Positions 61,678 through 64,000 of a stretch of 64,000 nucleotides of DNA are shown here, piece after piece. Each line of letters starts with the position of its first letter. The first letter of the stretch is position 1. Source of the DNA: Azadirachta indica (taxonomy: Eukaryota > Streptophyta > Magnoliopsida > Sapindales > Meliaceae); contig CM040442.1 in assembly GCA_022749755.1 (NCBI GenBank), positions 8,406,457 through 8,470,456 of the forward strand, written 5' to 3'. Below the pieces are notes generated by a model, which saw only the letters and a program-made list of their open reading frames with translations, searched no databases and was not told the origin of the DNA. Position numbers and translations under genes: made by a program.

Positions 61678-63588
61678 AATTATTTTGCATAAAGATAATT
61701 GATTTCACAGTAACTCCTAGGGTTATGTCTTTTAACTTAAACTCTAAGATATATAGTAGTGTCCTAAATTTTAATAGGAGATTAAAACTCATGATACGAC
61801 TTTTTGCCGTCCCTTTTAATCACATCAATTTGAAATCAAATATTTAATTTATTGATAAATTTAAAATAATAAATTAAAATATAATCATCAACATTTACAT
61901 AAATATTTAGTAGATTTTAAGAAAATTGTTGTATCCATATTATTATATATATATTTTAATGAAATTATCTCTATGTAATATAACATGAATGATGCTAATA
62001 TTTAATACATAATAATATAATCCATATAAAATTATTTTAGATAATTATTATTAAAATAAGAAAAATTTACTAATTTTACTATTTTGAAGCAGGCCGCCTC
62101 CCCACCAATTTTTTTTTTTTTTGTGCTATTAAAATAAGATTTGTGTACTATATAAGTATAAAAGTGGAACAGTATAAGATATAATTGATTTCATGTCAAC
62201 TTTTACCATACAAAATAATTTTGTTGAAATCAAAATTTGTCCAAAATTCTGTAGAGGTTACATGATTGGCAGAAAATATTCTTGACTCTTTTTAATAAAA
62301 CAAAAAGATTTTTAAAAAGAAAAAGTAAAGATAATATAGTTTATAAAAGGAAAAAAGTAAAGACAAAATAATTTTTGAATATGAGATAATTATTTGATTG
62401 TTACTAATGTGTCGTTTTTCTATGATGTGGAAAAATAGTGGCTGTTCATACAACTCTTTCTCTTTTCTTATATTAACTTTTTTTTTTTTTCCCATAATTT
62501 GACATTTTTGGAAAAATAGTCTCAACGTTTTCCACGCCAAGTCTTAAAAAATTGAAATGAGAAAAAGTGTAGGCCATGCCAACATCCGTTTGTCGTCTTC
62601 TTGCTCAAGACCTCACTTATCCAATGCAAAGCATAACTTGTCATCAATACTACTTAGTCTCTCTTCCTCTAACTTCCGATTAAAAATAAAATGGGCAATT
62701 TTGCTTTTTAATCATTCGTTGTATTTATTTTTCTCGTTGCTAGTCATATGTATATAACTAATTTCGGGATTGGGCACAGTATAAAAGATCTTTTAGAAGC
62801 ACATATTCCTCCTGGAGGATGTGTCTAAACTGTTTGATGTGTGATTCAAGTATGCATTATCGGATGCTGTAGAGTATTGATTTTATTTCATAGATAAATG
62901 TAACTAAACGCTTCTGGAGCTATGGATCTTGTTAGAATAAATGATTCTTAGATGAATAAAAAAATACTGATTCTTAGATGTTCTTTGCATTGAAATGAAA
63001 TTATTCTTAGAGTCTGTTTGGGATGGTATTAGAATAAATGAGAGTGGTTTTGAGTAGTTAAAAGTCATTTTAAATGTTTGGTGAAACTTTTATAATCACT
63101 TCTAATTAAATCACCTCATTTTATATCATATTTTTAATAAATAGAAAAAGTTACTTTTTAAAATTTGATTTTGAAAAATAGTTTTATTATAAATATAATA
63201 TAAAATATATCTATTTAAAGTTAAAAAACTCATAATTAACCCTAAAATAAATTTCTAAATTTTGACTTTAATTAAGAAATGAATTTGTTACATCAAAATA
63301 TTTTTTTTGTTTTATTACTTTTTATTTTTTGAAAATATAATTAAAAATTTTATATATTTTGCTATAAATTATTTTAAGATAGTATGTGTATGTGTGTGTT
63401 TATATATATAAAAAAACACTTGTCTTAAATTAAATTAAATTTACTAACCACTAAAGTAATTCTCTTTAAATTGATTATTTATATAGTACAGTAGAAGTAG
63501 ATTATTTTAAAATGCAAAGCAATCCTAAATTAGTATTTATGATTTGGTTGAGTTGTAGGTTTTTTATATTTTGAAGATAGAATAAATA
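61678..63588. repeat. Direct duplication, unit 2
   Basis: This is the second copy of the segment at 58066-59754. It is longer because extra sequence lies at about 62720-62945, including a GluTRBP intron fragment. It ends abruptly where NLR-intron-like sequence starts at 63589. Confidence 0.75.
62826..62939 (+). repeat. Second GluTRBP intron-4 fragment
   Basis: It reads GTTTGATGTGTGATTCAAG, then GCATTATCGGATGCTGTA, and ends CTTCTGGAGCTATGGATC. It resembles GluTRBP intron 4 at 29061-29160 and is closer still to the copy at about 60632-60757 (shared CTAAACGCTTCTGGAGCTAT). It probably derives from that copy. Confidence 0.75.
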
Positions 63589-63734
63589 TTAATTGCATTG
63601 TAATTTGAGTCGGACAATTAATCAGATGCTATAATCTTGTTATAGAAATTAAACAATTCTAAGAGATTTGAAGAATAAAAATACCAACTTGCTAAAAACT
63701 TAATCTTAAAATCTGAGGTTGAAAACAAATTAGC

Positions 63735-63796
<62 letters not shown>

Positions 63797-64000
63797 TCAG
63801 TAAATAAAATATTAAATCAATTAAATACCTGGCATTATAGGCAGTTTAGTTGCTTCTTGTTTCCTTTGGTTTTTGCTTTGTAGGAAGACAGTAGCGAAAC
63901 TGAAAACAGAGTATGTAAAAACAAATGAAGACTGCAGAGATTAATTGCAAATTAATAAGTATTTCCCCGCTGTAATTTTACCTAATTTCAAGTACTGCAT
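63589..64000 (-). pseudogene. Orphan NLR first-exon region (exon at 63829-63835) at the window edge
   Basis: ATGCCAG with a GTATTT donor lies at 63829-63835, preceded on the transcript by the same leader as NLR2. The intron part, 63589-63828, matches NLR2 intron sequence on both sides of the Copia insertion (44460-44597 and 50048-50113). Beyond 63589 the match stops and unrelated repeat follows, so there is no gene body. The 5' flank continues to the window end and matches 50121 onward. Confidence 0.8.
63735..63794. repeat. (TAA)20 microsatellite
   Basis: About 20 uninterrupted TAA units lie in the intron of the orphan NLR first exon. The equivalent place in NLR2 (about 50062-50080) has only about five units, so the site has expanded here. 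Confidence 0.9.

Noticed and set aside
1..64000. tRNA, rRNA or CRISPR-like arrays
   Set aside because: I scanned for cloverleaf arms, A/B-box pairs and regularly spaced repeats and saw none I could support. A tRNA-finding program could still find a missed one.

Overview
This window looks like nuclear DNA of a eudicot plant. It is AT-rich and gene-sparse, its genes have many short GT-AG introns, and it carries plant-specific families: an MRS2 magnesium transporter, the glutamyl-tRNA-reductase-binding protein, DUF1639 proteins, CC-NBS-LRR resistance genes, a Copia LTR retrotransposon and Mutator-like MITEs. I could not fix the species. All exon models were built by eye from reading-frame continuity, GT-AG sites and comparison between copies inside the window.

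The left half (1-31 kb) is ordinary genic DNA. In order it holds: an MRS2/CorA-type Mg2+ transporter (+, 529-6664); the mitochondrial ATP synthase epsilon subunit (-, 7859-10237), whose upstream region carries clustered TGGGCY 'site II' motifs; an eight-exon gene for a conserved, probably plastid-targeted protein of unknown function (+, 12034-17850); two DUF1639 genes on the minus strand, one broken (19715-20523) and one intact (22941-23954); and the plastid GluTR-binding protein gene GluTRBP/PGR7 (+, 26546-29445), which acts in tetrapyrrole biosynthesis.

The right half (31-64 kb) is a duplicated and decaying resistance-gene cluster on the minus strand. NLR1 (31198-36681) is intact. Its start codon sits on a 7-nt coding exon, 2.2 kb away from one large exon that encodes almost the whole protein. 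NLR2 (39620-50120) is a close paralogue broken by two separate 2-nt insertions. Its first intron holds a complete but degenerate Copia element (44598-50047) with 5-bp target duplications, and two uninterrupted versions of the insertion site exist elsewhere in the window. Two further copies of the NLR first-exon region (about 56.2 kb and 63.8 kb) have no gene body.

The remaining space, 50-64 kb, is repeat-rich. It contains long-armed foldback elements with 9-bp target duplications that look like Mutator-type MITEs, a 1.7-1.9 kb segment duplicated in direct orientation about 3.6 kb apart, and truncated fragments of GluTRBP that were copied into the cluster. Nothing here is a clearly new functional system. 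The most unusual features are the NLR micro start exon, the orphan NLR first exons, the hairpin-element family with its nested palindromes, and the transduplicated GluTRBP fragments.
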